The notes: a model not told the origin generated them from the letters alone. 48,872 bases of DNA from an uncultured Flavobacteriales bacterium (GCA_943787725.1 CALSNM010000018.1:1-48872), one strand, 5' to 3'; counted from the first letter of the stretch, positions 18,788-29,899 are shown. Numbers and translations are program-made.

Positions 18788-20638
18788 TTATTCTTGTTCT
18801 GCTAAATCCTCTTCAGTCTTGAGGTTGTTGATTATAAATTTTTGTCTATCTGGCGTATTCTTGCCCATGTAAAAAGTCAATATTTCTTCTATCGAATGAT
18901 CTTTGGTAATCAAAACTGGTTCAAGACGCATATCTTCACCTATAAAATGCTTGAACTCATCAGGAGATATTTCACCTAAACCTTTAAATCGAGTAATCTC
19001 TGGATTTTTACCTAAGTCAGCCAAGGCTTGCATACGTTCCTCTTCAGAATAACAGTATCTAGATTCTTTTTTATTTCTAACTCTAAACAATGGCGTCTGT
19101 AATATCTTGACATGTCCTTTCTTTACTAAATCAGGAAAGAACTGTAAAAAGAAAGTTAACAGTAACAATCTAATGTGCATACCATCAACATCAGCATCCG
19201 TTGCAATGATTACATGATTGTATCGCAGCCCCTCTAATCCGTCTTCAATATTTAAAGCGGCTTGTACTAAATTGAACTCCTCGTTTTCGTAAACGACCTT
19301 CTTGGTTAAACCAAAAGAGTTTAACGGTTTTCCTTTTAAACTAAATACAGCTTGTGTACCAACATCTCTACTTTTTGTAATAGACCCACTTGCTGAATCT
19401 CCCTCCGTAATAAAAATAGACGTCTCTTCTCTTCTAGCGTGTTTTAAATCATTGAAATGAACACGGCAATCTCGTAATTTTTTGTTGTGTAAATTAGATT
19501 TCTTAGCCCTATCTCTAGCTAGTTTCCGAATCCCCGAAAGCTCTTTGCGCTCTTTCTCGGCTTGTTTGATTTTATTCTCTAAAACCTGAGTAACTTCTGG
19601 ATGCTTGTGCAGGTAATTATCCAATTTATCTTTTAAGAAATCCATTACAAACCCCCGCATTGATTTACCACCAGGCTCAACTTCTAAAGATCCTAATTTT
19701 GTTTTTGTTTGTGACTCGAAAACAGGTTCCATTACTTTTACCGCTACCGCAGCAACTATAGACTGCCTAATATCCACTGGATCGTATTTCCCAAAAAAAT
19801 CTTTTATAACCTTAGCTATAGCTTCTCTAAAAGCACTTTGATGTGTGCCTCCTTGCGTAGTATGCTGACCGTTGACAAAGGAATAATAATCTTCACCATA
19901 GCTTCTGGCATGTGTAAAAGCAACTTCAATATCTTCACCTTCCAAATGAATAATTGGATATAATGGATCACCATCCATATTGTTTTCCAACAAATCTCTT
20001 AATCCGTTTTTGGAATGGAATCGTTTACTATTAAACTCAATGGTTAATCCCCTATTCAAATAACAATAATTCCAAAAAAGTTTATCTAAGTATTGATTTC
20101 TAAAGTGGTAAGCCTTAAAAACATCTGGATCTGGAACAAATTTCACATAGGTTCCATTTTCTTTATCTGTTTTAACTAAGTCATGATCATTTAAAATATT
20201 ACCTCTTTCAAATTCAACTGTTTTCTCTTGTCCTTCTCTAAATGATTGCACTTTAAAATAACTGGACAAAGCATTGACAGCTTTTGTACCTACACCATTT
20301 AAACCGACTGATTTCTTAAATGCTTTGGAATCATACTTCCCTCCTGTGTTCATTTTAGAAACAACATCCACAACTTTCCCTAAAGGAATTCCTCTTCCCC
20401 AATCTCTAATTGAAACTGCATCTTCCTTTATTTTTACTACTATCTTGCGACCATTACCCATCACAAATTCATCGATACAATTATCTACAACTTCTTTGAC
20501 CAGAATGTAAATCCCATCATCTGCTGATTTACCATCCCCCAATTTACCGATATACATACCAGGACGCAATCGTATGTGCTCCTTCCAATCAAGCGAACGA
20601 ATATTATCTTCAGTATACTGTACTTTTTCTTGAGCCAT
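18788..20638 (-). CDS. parE: DNA topoisomerase IV subunit B
   Basis: ParE supplies the ATPase and TOPRIM parts of topoisomerase IV. The GHKL ATPase motifs are [27 protein letters not shown] and [17 protein letters not shown]; the transducer domain follows. The TOPRIM domain has [13 protein letters not shown], and the metal-binding [14 protein letters not shown]; the C-terminal part has [16 protein letters not shown]. The length of 616 residues is standard for ParE. It is the first gene of the parE-parC operon. The upstream region (20639-20815) shows only imperfect promoter-like sequences on the minus strand. Confidence 0.96.
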   Translation of the reverse strand: MAQEKVQYTEDNIRSLDWKEHIRLRPGMYIGKLGDGKSADDGIYILVKEVVDNCIDEFVMGNGRKIVVKIKEDAVSIRDWGRGIPLGKVVDVVSKMNTGGKYDSKAFKKSVGLNGVGTKAVNALSSYFKVQSFREGQEKTVEFERGNILNDHDLVKTDKENGTYVKFVPDPDVFKAYHFRNQYLDKLFWNYCYLNRGLTIEFNSKRFHSKNGLRDLLENNMDGDPLYPIIHLEGEDIEVAFTHARSYGEDYYSFVNGQHTTQGGTHQSAFREAIAKVIKDFFGKYDPVDIRQSIVAAVAVKVMEPVFESQTKTKLGSLEVEPGGKSMRGFVMDFLKDKLDNYLHKHPEVTQVLENKIKQAEKERKELSGIRKLARDRAKKSNLHNKKLRDCRVHFNDLKHARREETSIFITEGDSASGSITKSRDVGTQAVFSLKGKPLNSFGLTKKVVYENEEFNLVQAALNIEDGLEGLRYNHVIIATDADVDGMHIRLLLLTFFLQFFPDLVKKGHVKILQTPLFRVRNKKESRYCYSEEERMQALADLGKNPEITRFKGLGEISPDEFKHFIGEDMRLEPVLITKDHSIEEILTFYMGKNTPDRQKFIINNLKTEEDLAEQE

Positions 20639-20815
20639 AATACTACCCAGCAGTTAAGTTTGTGAAATTAACAAATAAAAGAGGTGCTAACGACCTACAA
20701 ACAATGGGTTTTATTAACATTTTTCATGTTAATTACGAATAAAAAAGCGAAAAATGACCAAAAAAGCTGATTTCTCATTCAAAAATATAAGAGATGTTTT
20801 ATCAGTAAAGATTCA

Positions 20816-21379
20816 TTATTTATTTGTTATGTCATTTTGCGGATAAGAAAAATCAATCAACTTTTTATCCCAAGACACTTTCTTTAAAAACATCTTCTTT
20901 TTCTTTACCTTAAACCTATGATAGGTAAAGTACAGGTTTTGTTTATCAATAAATTCAACTCCAAAAATGCTTATAATTGCTTTCCGCTTATTTCTGTCAT
21001 CAATCTCAATTTGAGCATTCTTAATTTCAGCAAGCAAAACTGTATATTTTCTATTAATTAATGACCTGATTTCAGTATGTTCGATTAGTTTTTCTTCAAC
21101 CTCTTTCATTAGCAACGAATGCCAATCATTACCATACCTCTTACTTAATAATTTATCAGTTTTTGCATTTTCCTGAATTAAGCTGTCTAATCCTTCAGTA
21201 TAAACACCAGAGCCAGCAGACACATAAAGTAACTTCCATTTACCCTGAACCTCCTTTATCGCATTGTTTTTTTCAAATGAATTGGGTCTGCCAATTAAAT
21301 AAAAGGTATATTTTTCTTTTTTCTGGGAAAAACCACAAACTAAATAAAACAGGAAGAGCAAGAAAACGATATAGCGCAT
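20816..21379 (-). CDS. Hypothetical exported protein
   Basis: I do not recognise this 187-residue protein. It begins with a signal peptide, MRYIVFLLFLFYLVCGFSQ, so it is probably periplasmic or outer-membrane associated. The rest is lysine- and glutamate-rich with a predicted helical middle (residues 60-105, LDSLIQENAKTDKLL to VEEKLIEHTEIRSLI) and a beta-rich end with a KVKKKKMFLKK basic run. It starts only 5 bases after the stop of the metalloprotease gene, so the two are almost certainly co-transcribed and it may assist or be affected by the protease. The end has no clear terminator. Confidence 0.75.
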   Translation of the reverse strand: MRYIVFLLFLFYLVCGFSQKKEKYTFYLIGRPNSFEKNNAIKEVQGKWKLLYVSAGSGVYTEGLDSLIQENAKTDKLLSKRYGNDWHSLLMKEVEEKLIEHTEIRSLINRKYTVLLAEIKNAQIEIDDRNKRKAIISIFGVEFIDKQNLYFTYHRFKVKKKKMFLKKVSWDKKLIDFSYPQNDITNK

Positions 21380-21384
21380 TAATA

Positions 21385-23841
21385 TTACTTTTTAAACACT
21401 TTAACAACCCTAGTTTTTTGATCTCCTGAGAACATGAATGAATATAAACCGCTACTATACGAGAGCATATCTATATTTTCAACTAGTACCAAAGAAAGCT
21501 TCTTTTGAAAAACGACCTTACCTATGTTATCCAAAATTTTTAATTCTTCATACACACTAGGCTTGATGAATTCAATAATCACTTTGTCATTTACAGGATT
21601 TGGATAAATTGTGAATTCATTATTTAATAAATCTGAAGTTCCCACACAGGACGAGACATTAACATAAGAAGACTCTATAATTGTATTAGTGTTTACACCG
21701 TCGGAGACAGTCAATTCAACAGCATAATTTCCTGCTGAACTATATTGAATACCAACGGGATTTTGATCTGACGAAGTTGAAGGATTACCACCGCTAAAAA
21801 TCCAACTCCAACTAATCGGATTTCCTGCAGAAGCATCTGTAAAATCTATTGAAGCACCTTCGCAAATTGCAGCATTGTTAGAAGTAAAATTAGCAACCAT
21901 ATTATTTGCAGCAGTAATTTCAAAATTGTTATCAGAAATATCATAAAAAGTCTCATTTTCTGACATCACTCTTATTCTAGCTGTTGTTGTCACATTATTG
22001 GGAACCGTAATGTTTTCAGAGCCATCATTTGCTATACCGCTAGCTACAACTATTGGATAAGTCAAACCTCCATCCGTAGAAAGCATTATATCCACAAATG
22101 AACAATTAACAGGAGAGTTATCGGTATTTGCTACATCCCAAAGTACAGTTTCTGTTGATGAAGCCGCCCAACTTATTCCACCAGCACTTGGATAGTTGAG
22201 CACAAAAGGACCAGAATTAGCATCCACAGAAAGTGTAACATCAGCATGATCATTGCACCCCCCCGTAATGGAGTTATCTCTAACAAACACCCTGAAGTTC
22301 ATCGTTCTAGAGACAGATGGCAACACCTCCCAATCATCATTTACTCCGGAAATAACAGTGGCTAAACTTGGAAAAAACCGAGAAGGACTGGTGCTCGGGC
22401 TATTCGATCTAAAATTTGGTCCATCCACAGAAGTTGGAGAAGGTGATTGAGTGGATATTTCATTGTCCATTTGCTCCCAACAATATGTCATTGGATCTCC
22501 ATCAGCGTCTGTTGCAATTGCGGTTAAAACAAACGGAGTGCCAACTGGCACCGAAACATTGCCATTAGTAGATGAAATAACAGGAGAAACATTTACTAAA
22601 GGAGTTATAGATGCACAACTATTGGCACTTCCCGTAATAAACCCCCCTATCTCTTCTAGATTAACACCATGAAAATGATCATCACTGTTGGACTGCACAT
22701 TAGGACTACAAATACCAGCATAAGCCATTATAGTGGAGCCACTTCCTGGCTCCATTGCTGTATTGTTATTTCTATTTCCGCTACAAGAATTATTAAAACT
22801 ATGATTCCCTTTAAATTGATGTCCCATTTCATGGGCAACATAATCTATATCAAAAGGGTCTCCGACTGGAGCACTACTACCAGTAACTCCTCGAGCTTTA
22901 TTATTATTAGAACAAACAACACCAAGCCCTGCTAATCCACCACTATTCGTTCCGAAAACATGACCTATATCATAATTAGCACTTCCTATTACGCTATTGG
23001 TATTACTTTGATTTTCACCAATCATATTACCCGGAGAACCGTTTGTAAATGGATCAGTATTTGAATTTGTATAGATGATTAAGTCATTATCAGGAATAAT
23101 TTCCATTGTGACCGCAATATCCCTTTCAAACACCCCATTCACCCTATTCATGGTAGTAACTTGCGCTGCTTGCGCAAGAGATAACGTTCCTCCTTGAAAA
23201 TCTGTATACTCACCCGTAGCAGAGATTGCGCATCTGTAAGTTCTCAATTCACAGCTTCCAAATGTTTTTAATGAACCACTTGATTCATTCGTTTTCTCGG
23301 TTGAATGAAAAGAACAATCCATTACCTTATCCGTAAAAAAATCATCGCGGTAATAGCTCATATAAACCTCTGTTTCACCATGAAACATTGGATCAATAAA
23401 AAAAGTTGATTTATCGGACATTACCATGGCATGAAAACCAAGTGGTGTAATATCCATTTTACCAATCTGATTTAAATCATCTAAACCTTTTAAATCAAAA
23501 GTTCTAATAGATGGAAACTTTTCACACAAAACAGGATGCATTGTCGTATTTTGAGTAACTACAAAACGGGTAACCCTTCCATCTGGATTCAATAAGGAAA
23601 GAACTACAACTTCTCCGTTAGAAGGATCATCTCGGTGTGACACATCCAACAGAGCTTCGAGCAGTAAATCCTCATCGACAGATAACTTTTTAAATTTTCT
23701 AGATTTAATGTATTGAGTAGACTTAGAAGAACTATTCAATCCTGATAATTCCTTCCAACAAACCACAGGGTCAACCATTGTTTGAGAATAGAACAAAACG
23801 GATAAAACAACAGCAAACGCAGTACAAATATATTTCTTCAT
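21385..23841 (-). CDS. Secreted reprolysin-like zinc metalloprotease with PKD and T9SS sorting domains
   Basis: An 818-residue exported protease of the metzincin (M12B-like) type. A signal peptide ends near residue 20. A propeptide-like region precedes the catalytic domain (about residues 195-410), which starts with ELRTYRCAISATGEYTDF and holds the zinc site HEMGHQFKGNH (residues 337-347) and a downstream Met-turn segment STIMAYAGIC. A beta-sandwich region follows, then a PKD domain (about 650-735) with SAGNYAVELTVSDG, and a type A T9SS sorting domain ending the protein (EFTIYPNPVNDKVIIEF). It is likely a cell-surface or released enzyme that degrades protein substrates. First gene of a two-gene operon with the small exported protein. 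Confidence 0.93.
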   Translation of the reverse strand: MKKYICTAFAVVLSVLFYSQTMVDPVVCWKELSGLNSSSKSTQYIKSRKFKKLSVDEDLLLEALLDVSHRDDPSNGEVVVLSLLNPDGRVTRFVVTQNTTMHPVLCEKFPSIRTFDLKGLDDLNQIGKMDITPLGFHAMVMSDKSTFFIDPMFHGETEVYMSYYRDDFFTDKVMDCSFHSTEKTNESSGSLKTFGSCELRTYRCAISATGEYTDFQGGTLSLAQAAQVTTMNRVNGVFERDIAVTMEIIPDNDLIIYTNSNTDPFTNGSPGNMIGENQSNTNSVIGSANYDIGHVFGTNSGGLAGLGVVCSNNNKARGVTGSSAPVGDPFDIDYVAHEMGHQFKGNHSFNNSCSGNRNNNTAMEPGSGSTIMAYAGICSPNVQSNSDDHFHGVNLEEIGGFITGSANSCASITPLVNVSPVISSTNGNVSVPVGTPFVLTAIATDADGDPMTYCWEQMDNEISTQSPSPTSVDGPNFRSNSPSTSPSRFFPSLATVISGVNDDWEVLPSVSRTMNFRVFVRDNSITGGCNDHADVTLSVDANSGPFVLNYPSAGGISWAASSTETVLWDVANTDNSPVNCSFVDIMLSTDGGLTYPIVVASGIANDGSENITVPNNVTTTARIRVMSENETFYDISDNNFEITAANNMVANFTSNNAAICEGASIDFTDASAGNPISWSWIFSGGNPSTSSDQNPVGIQYSSAGNYAVELTVSDGVNTNTIIESSYVNVSSCVGTSDLLNNEFTIYPNPVNDKVIIEFIKPSVYEELKILDNIGKVVFQKKLSLVLVENIDMLSYSSGLYSFMFSGDQKTRVVKVFKK

Positions 23842-23909
23842 CGAGTTATTTTTTAATTACAAACTCAATAAATATAGCAGAAAACTTAGATAATGCCTTA
23901 TTTTAAATG

Positions 23910-26389
23910 CTATTTCTTACCTGCACTGGTCTTCTTAGCTTTTAGATTAATCGGATTTTCAACCAATTGATCTGTTAACGCTAATTGAATAACCTGCTCC
24001 ATTGTTTTAACGAAACTAAACTTTAACCCCTTAAGGTACCTAGGATTGATTTCATCAATATCCTTCCTGTTTTTTTCGCAAAGAATCAAATCTTTAATGT
24101 TTGCTCTTTTTGCAGCTAAAATCTTTTCTTTTATCCCTCCAACCGGCAATACTTGGCCTCTTAATGTTATTTCACCTGTCATCGCTAAATGACTCTTTAC
24201 CTTCCTTTGCGTAAACAAAGAAGCTAAGGCTGTCAACATTGTGATACCAGCAGATGGGCCATCTTTCGGTGTTGCTCCCTCTGGCACGTGCACATGCACG
24301 TTATAACTATCAAATACTTCTTGTTCAATTCCTAAATTAACACTATGCGCTTTTAAATATTCCAATGCAATAACGGCAGATTCTTTCATCACCTCACCTA
24401 AATTCCCAGTAAGGGTTAATTTTCCCGTTCCTTTGGTAATTGATGACTCAATGAATAGTATAGTTCCTCCGGTCCGCGTCCATGCCAGTCCGGTCACAAC
24501 GCCAGCTACATCATTATTTTCATAACCATCTTTTTCATGAGCTGGTCCTAGAATTGTTTTCAAATCTGATAAATCAATAGCAACATTATACTCTTCCTCC
24601 ATTGCTATCTGTTTTGCTCTATACCTTACAACTTTAGCAACTTTCTTCTCAAGTCCTCTAACACCACTCTCATTTGTATAAGACTCTATTATCTTCTCAA
24701 CAACGCTATCTTCGATTGAAAATAGCTTTTTTGACAAACCATGTTCTTTTATCTGCTTGGGAGTTAAGTGTCTCTTGGCAATTTCTATTTTTTCCTCAAC
24801 GGTGTATCCGTTTACTTCAATAAGTTCCATTCTATCCAACAATGCTGGCTGTATAGAACCCAATTCATTGGCAGTTGCAATAAACATCACTTTGGATAAA
24901 TCATACTCAATTTCCACAAAATTATCTTGAAAAGAATCATTTTGAGCAGGGTCTAAAACTTCCAGCAAAGCAGATGACGGATCACCATGATTACTCTTAC
25001 CTACCTTATCAATTTCATCCAACACGAAAACAGGATTCGATGACTTAGCCTTTTTAATATTGGTCATTATTCGACCTGGCATTGCTCCGATATACGTTTT
25101 TCGATGCCCTCTTACTTCTGCCTCATCATGCACTCCGCCAAGAGATACTCGGACGTATTTTCTTCCAATTGCCTCCGCAATAGATTTCCCTAAAGATGTT
25201 TTACCAACACCAGGAGGTCCATGAAGGCAAAGAATAGGAGACTTCATGTTGCCTTTCAATTTCAAAACTGCCAAGTATTCAATAATTCTTTCCTTCACTT
25301 TTTCCAAACCATAATGATCTCGGTCTAAAATATCGGTAGCTCGCTTCAAATCAAATTTATCCTTTGTGTAAACTCCCCAAGGCAAATCCAATAGCAATTC
25401 ACAATAATTTGATTGAACACCATACTCAGCTCCTTGCGGATTCATGCGCTCCAGCTTATTTAATTCTTTGTAAAAAGCGTCTGAAACCTTCTTAGGCCAT
25501 TTTTTCTTAGAAGCACGACTCCTCATGTCATTAACCTCTTCCTGCACTGGATTATCGCCCAATTCGTTTTGTATTTCCTTCATTTGCTGTTGAAGGAAAT
25601 ACTCGCGCTGTTGTCGATCTAAATCCGTACGAACCTTCGACTGAATATCATTTTTTATCTCAAGAACCTGTAACTCCTTATCTAAATGCTTTAACAAAAG
25701 ATTAGCCCTAGCCTCTAGATTTACCTCTTCCAAAAGACTTTTGCTTTCTCTTCTATTTCTGCTTGCATGTGCGAAGAAATAAAATTGACTAAGAATGAAG
25801 AACTTTCTATATTTTTTATAGCGAAAGATGCTTCCGAAGGTATATTTGGCGATTGCTTAATAATTTTTAGCGCCATGTCCTTTAAAGAATCAAATAGCGC
25901 AATTAGTCTTTTATCAAACTTCTTAGGCTTATCATCTAGAAATGTCTCAATCTGAGCTTTTAGGTAAGGATCCTCTTGAATTGGTGAAATTAATTTCAAC
26001 CTTTTTTTACCTTGAATAATAACAGTGGTACTTCCATCTGGCATTTTAAGCATCTTTATTATTTGCGCTACCGTACCAATTTCAAATAAATCCGGAAAAC
26101 CTGGATTCTCTAAAGCAGAATCTTTTTGAGATACTACACCAATAATTTTATCCGTTTTGTAAGCATCTTGAATTAACTTAATCGACTTGTCTCTACCAAC
26201 AGTAATAGGAATAACAACACCTGGAAAAAGGACGTTATTTCTTAACGACAAAATAGGCAATTGCTCTGGAACAACCTCGTTATCCATTCTTTCTTCATCC
26301 TCTGCAGAAATTAAGGGAATAAATTCTGTTTCTTCTTCTCCCATACCCGTAAGTCCAACCCAATCATTTTCTGATAAAAAATCACTCAT
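23910..26389 (-). CDS. lon: ATP-dependent protease Lon (one frameshift)
   Basis: Lon is a cytoplasmic AAA+ serine protease that removes damaged and regulatory proteins. The N-terminal substrate-binding domain (25721-26389) has [19 protein letters not shown]. The second part (23910-25733) has [18 protein letters not shown], Walker [14 protein letters not shown], Walker [13 protein letters not shown], and the protease domain with [11 protein letters not shown] (catalytic serine) and [14 protein letters not shown] (catalytic lysine). The two parts are in different frames and overlap at 25721-25750, near an A-rich run; one base change restores about 825 residues. All catalytic residues are present, so a sequencing error is likelier than loss of Lon. 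Divergent from ndk. Confidence 0.94.
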
Positions 26390-26734
26390 TTCTATTATAT
26401 ATATTATAACGTCATTATGGCAGATTTACAAAACCCGCTATATGCACATTTATTTTTGTTAATTCAAAACAGCAATATTTATGGGGTTTTTAAAACATAT
26501 AACACCATATCAAGCCCGTGGTTAAAATTTACTTGTCAAGCTACATGCCAATTCAAAAACACTGAAAAATTGTCATTAATTAGTTTACCCCCCTTTTTCG
26601 GGCAGAGTTATTGGAAAGGAAATTGAATGATCGCTAGTAGATTTAATAAAATACAACTGTTTATTGCTTCAAATGAAATAAACTCCTTACTTTTGCAGGC
26701 GAATTTAAAAAAGAAACTTACTAATAAAATAGAT
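26390..26734. other. Non-coding region between lon and ndk
   Basis: This 345-base divergent region holds the ndk promoter (26664-26695) and must hold the lon promoter, which I could not place. A further exact TAnnTTTG element (TATTTTTG) lies at 26451-26458 on the plus strand, about 285 bases before ndk, and could start a longer ndk leader or a small RNA. No convincing hairpin or conserved RNA was seen. An in-frame extension of ndk back to 26627 exists but does not resemble the family. Confidence 0.5.
26664..26695 (+). promoter_or_regulatory. Promoter of ndk
   Basis: TTG at 26664-26666, a 21-base spacer, and an exact -7 element TACTTTTG at 26688-26695. The ATG follows at 26735, leaving a leader of about 35 bases. 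This is the best-formed Bacteroidota promoter in the window and argues against the longer upstream reading frame. Confidence 0.72.
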
Positions 26735-27157
26735 ATGGCGGGTACAAGAACTTTTACAATGATTAAGCCTGATGGAGTTGAAGATAACAACATTGGCAAC
26801 ATCCTACAAATGATTACCGATGGAGGATTCACTATCAAAGCAATGAAATTAACAAGATTATCAACTGAGCAAGCTCAAGAATTTTATGCTATTCATGCTG
26901 AAAGACCATTTTATGGTGAATTAGTCGAATACATGACTTCTGGACCAATAATCGCTGCAATCTTGGAGAAAGACAATGCCGTTGAAGACTTCAGAAAACT
27001 AATTGGAGCAACAAATCCAGCTGAGGCAGCTGAAGGCACGATTAGAGCTAAATATGCTGAATCTATTGGTCGAAATGCTGTACATGGATCAGATAGCGAT
27101 GAAAATGCTGAGATAGAGGGTAATTTTCATTTTCCAGTAGCTGAAGTTGTAGCTTAA
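26735..27157 (+). CDS. ndk: Nucleoside diphosphate kinase
   Basis: Ndk transfers the gamma-phosphate from ATP to nucleoside diphosphates through a phosphohistidine, keeping (d)NTP pools balanced. The 140-residue protein begins [15 protein letters not shown], has [15 protein letters not shown], and the active-site segment [13 protein letters not shown] with the catalytic histidine near residue 117. The start at 26735 fits the family and the promoter just upstream. A strong terminator follows 23 bases after the stop, so the gene is monocistronic. Confidence 0.97.
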   Translation: MAGTRTFTMIKPDGVEDNNIGNILQMITDGGFTIKAMKLTRLSTEQAQEFYAIHAERPFYGELVEYMTSGPIIAAILEKDNAVEDFRKLIGATNPAEAAEGTIRAKYAESIGRNAVHGSDSDENAEIEGNFHFPVAEVVA

Positions 27158-27180
27158 CCTTGCTCAACCACTTACTAATT

Positions 27181-27215
27181 AAAACCCTGTAAATATTAAT
27201 TTACAGGGTTTTTTT
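27181..27215 (+). terminator. Rho-independent terminator of ndk
   Basis: A perfect stem of about 14 base pairs, AAAACCCTGTAAAT (27181-27194) with ATTTACAGGGTTTT (27199-27212), a 4-base loop, and a run of seven T (27209-27215). Confidence 0.93.
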
Positions 27216-27270
27216 ATTTTCGGACTATTTAAATTGAATAGCTTTATTTTAACTGTAATGAATTTTTAGT

Positions 27271-27685
27271 ATGATTACATATGAGATAGAAAAGATATTT
27301 AAATCAGGAGACCGTCAGCAAATAGGAATGATGGCAAGAAACATACTAGCTCATGGCAGGTAACATGAATATATGCAAGAACTCAGCCTGCATTCGATTA
27401 AATTCAAAGATTTACTTTCAACAACTAGCCCTGAAGATAAGGAATATCTCACATTAGCTTATATTCTATCAGAACATTTGAATGATATTAATAAAGGTGA
27501 TTGCCCGTATACAATTATTTAAAAATCAATGTTTAATAACCCTGATAGACTCGTTGGAATATTGAATATATTAGATAAAAAAAATTGATCTAAATGAATA
27601 TTCAATATGGACTCACTCGAAATGTTTGACGTGTGGACAAGAGTATGAACCAAACATGTTTGAGAGGGGATTTGGGCAAAAGTAA
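27271..27685 (+). pseudogene. Decayed small gene of unknown function
   Basis: Reading from the ATG at 27271 gives MITYEIEKIFKSGDRQQIG and on to a TAA at 27361, but the same frame then continues sensibly (HEYMQELSLHSIKFKDLL, then YLTLAYILSEHLNDINKG) to a second TAA at about 27523. After an A-rich run near 27580 another frame yields EYSIWTHSKCLTCGQEYEP and ends at a TAA at 27683-27685. Together this looks like one protein of about 135 residues interrupted by two stops and a frame change, with a C-x2-C pair near its end. I do not recognise the family. The surrounding sequence has few errors, which favours real decay, but the short intact pieces could also be separate peptides. Confidence 0.45.
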
Positions 27686-27741
27686 TTTGGAATAAAAGCA
27701 GCTAATAAAAAACGAACTTATTGACTACAAAAATAAGCAAC

Positions 27742-27776
27742 AAAAAGGGCTATCTAAATCAATAGATAGCCCTTTT
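27742..27776. terminator. Rho-independent terminator, bidirectional
   Basis: Inverted repeat AAAAGGGCTATCT (27743-27755) and AGATAGCCCTTTT (27764-27776) with an 8-base loop. On the minus strand it lies just downstream of the M16 gene stop at 27800 and would end that operon; on the plus strand it follows the decayed gene. Confidence 0.85.
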
Positions 27777-27799
27777 CAAATTTAATAAAGCGATAAAAT

Positions 27800-29899
27800 C
27801 TATTCCCATGCGAATTCACTTGCTTTTACTTTAGCATTCACTTTAATATCAGTAACTGTAAGCTCAACAACTTGTGGACCCATGTTCCTCGAACGTGTAA
27901 ATGGATATTTTATTCCGTTTACTTCCTTATAATCGCTGTATTCAGAATAAGATTCCATTTCGCTTCCATCAGGACCTTTTTCAGTAGATGTAGTGTAAAC
28001 TTTAAGGTGAGATTTCATATCAAAATAATCATATCCAACATCTCCCTCAGAACTAGTTATAGCTACCTTATATGCATCTTTTCCATTGACATCCTCAATA
28101 GATTCAAGTTTAAGTGTATATCCTAGTTCTTTATACTTTAACTCTTTATTCATAATCGCTTGCTCCTTCATCGCTTCCAATTCTTCACCTTCTAAGGCTT
28201 TCTTTCCTTGCATGCCTGAAGAACCTCCATTCTCGCCATCAAAAACTTGCTTTTGAACCGTCATTCCTTGCATATTCAATTCGAACAAAGACTTGTTTGG
28301 AGCCATTTGCTTTGTGGTGATTTGCAATTTCATTCCTTGCATTTCTGTCTCCATTACAATTGTAATATCCTTTATTTTCTTGTATTTCTTTTCAACGCTT
28401 TTCATCGATGACTCTCCAGTAATAGCAAAGAAGTAATCTTCTAAAACTTTTTCAGCCGTCAATCCTGATGGAAGTTCTTTTGCAGGTTTATCGACTTTAA
28501 CATCCCCATTTATGTCATAAAACTCTATAACACCGTCGCTATCAAATTTTGTAAGCGTACCTGCGATATCTTTATTTCCAACCACAAGAATAATACAGTT
28601 TTCTGGATGAATGTATTTCTTAGCAGCTGCTTCGACATCAGCAAACTGAACATTTTGCAAACGACTTAAATAAGTTTGATAATAATCCTTAGGCAAACCA
28701 TATCTCTCAATGTTTAATGCAAAACGAGCAATCGTTTGATCATTCTCTAATGAAAGAGCAAATCCACCATTCATATTATTCTTGATACGATCTAAATCCG
28801 CTTGAGATGGTTTTTCATTTCTGATATGATTCATCTCAAATAGGAATTGCGTTACAGAACTATCAGTGACTTCATTCCTTACACTCGCTCCAGCGTTAAA
28901 AGAACCTACTCTATTATCCGCTCTAACACCACCACGAGCACCATATGTATATGCCTTATCTTCTCTCAAGTTTGCATTTAAATAACTTGAAAATGCACCT
29001 CCAAAAATACTACTCATAACACTTACAGCGGCAGCATCTGGAGCTCCAACTTTATAATCTATTGGATATATAACCTTAATTACAGATTGAACTGCTCCTG
29101 GTTTATTTACGAATGCAACGCGCACGCCTTTAGCTGCCTCAGGCATGGCATAGTTATGTTTTGGAACATCTGCTTTTTCCCAACTACCTAAATACTTTTC
29201 AGTTAATTTCTTTGCATCCTCAACAGTTATATCCCCAACAATCACTAAATAAGAAATATTTGGACGGAAATATGTTTCGTAATACTTCTTACAAGCATCT
29301 ATCGTAATATTTTCAATATCACTCTTCATTTGAACTTCACCATAAGGATGGTCTTTTCCGTATTTTAAGGCACTTGTAACACGACCAGCAATTGCATCTG
29401 CATTAGTTGCTAAAGACTTTAACGACGAAAACGCTCTTTTCTTTTTCTTATCCAATTCATCTTGAGGAAAAGCAGGGTTCAGCAAAATATCAGCAGCTAT
29501 GCCTAAGACTTTATCAGAATGCTTTGTTAATGATGAAGCATAAAAACCGGAAGAAAAAGTAGAAACCGATGCTCCTACAAAATCTATCTCCTCATCAATT
29601 TGCGCTTTTGTTTTGGTCACAGTACCAGCACTTAACATATCCCCCATCATATCGGCCAAACCAACAGTTCCGTTTTCCAATACCGGATCTTTATCGATTG
29701 TTAACTGGAAAGAAACTTTTGGTAATTTGTGATTTTCTACTACAAATACTTTGAGACCATTGTCTAAAGTAAAACTAGCTGGAGTTCCAATATTAATTTT
29801 TGGAGCTATACCTGGTTTTGGTGCAGTTGTTCTATCGATTTGTGCATGCAATAAAGAAACACTAGCTGTCAATAATATTGTTGTTATTATATTTTTCAT
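27800..29899 (-). CDS. M16-family zinc peptidase homologue lacking the zinc motif, with C-terminal LolA-like region
   Basis: A 699-residue exported protein (signal peptide MKNIITTILLTASVSLLHAQ). Residues about 40-470 are an M16 peptidase pair of domains, but where active members have HxxEH this one has GLADMMGDML, so it cannot bind zinc in the usual way. It keeps LREDKAYTYGARGG, the arginine-tyrosine segment that helps hold substrate in non-catalytic subunits. Residues about 475-699 form an extra beta-rich region (VEKKYKKIKDITIVMETEMQ, GYTLKLESIEDVNGKDAYKV) resembling LolA-type lipoprotein carriers; this is my inference. Its neighbour 30 bases upstream is the active subunit, so they probably form a periplasmic heterodimer. 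Confidence 0.88.
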   Translation of the reverse strand: MKNIITTILLTASVSLLHAQIDRTTAPKPGIAPKINIGTPASFTLDNGLKVFVVENHKLPKVSFQLTIDKDPVLENGTVGLADMMGDMLSAGTVTKTKAQIDEEIDFVGASVSTFSSGFYASSLTKHSDKVLGIAADILLNPAFPQDELDKKKKRAFSSLKSLATNADAIAGRVTSALKYGKDHPYGEVQMKSDIENITIDACKKYYETYFRPNISYLVIVGDITVEDAKKLTEKYLGSWEKADVPKHNYAMPEAAKGVRVAFVNKPGAVQSVIKVIYPIDYKVGAPDAAAVSVMSSIFGGAFSSYLNANLREDKAYTYGARGGVRADNRVGSFNAGASVRNEVTDSSVTQFLFEMNHIRNEKPSQADLDRIKNNMNGGFALSLENDQTIARFALNIERYGLPKDYYQTYLSRLQNVQFADVEAAAKKYIHPENCIILVVGNKDIAGTLTKFDSDGVIEFYDINGDVKVDKPAKELPSGLTAEKVLEDYFFAITGESSMKSVEKKYKKIKDITIVMETEMQGMKLQITTKQMAPNKSLFELNMQGMTVQKQVFDGENGGSSGMQGKKALEGEELEAMKEQAIMNKELKYKELGYTLKLESIEDVNGKDAYKVAITSSEGDVGYDYFDMKSHLKVYTTSTEKGPDGSEMESYSEYSDYKEVNGIKYPFTRSRNMGPQVVELTVTDIKVNAKVKASEFAWE

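Noticed and set aside
15856..20638. DNA gyrase rather than topoisomerase IV
   Set aside because: The A subunit lacks a GyrA box and has the charged C-terminal tail of Bacteroidota ParC, and the genes are arranged parE-parC.
26459..26660. Possible small RNA between lon and ndk
   Set aside because: Only one promoter-like element supports it; no stable structure or terminator was seen.
26627..26734. Upstream extension of ndk by 36 codons
   Set aside because: It runs through the best promoter in the window and has no similarity to Ndk N-termini.
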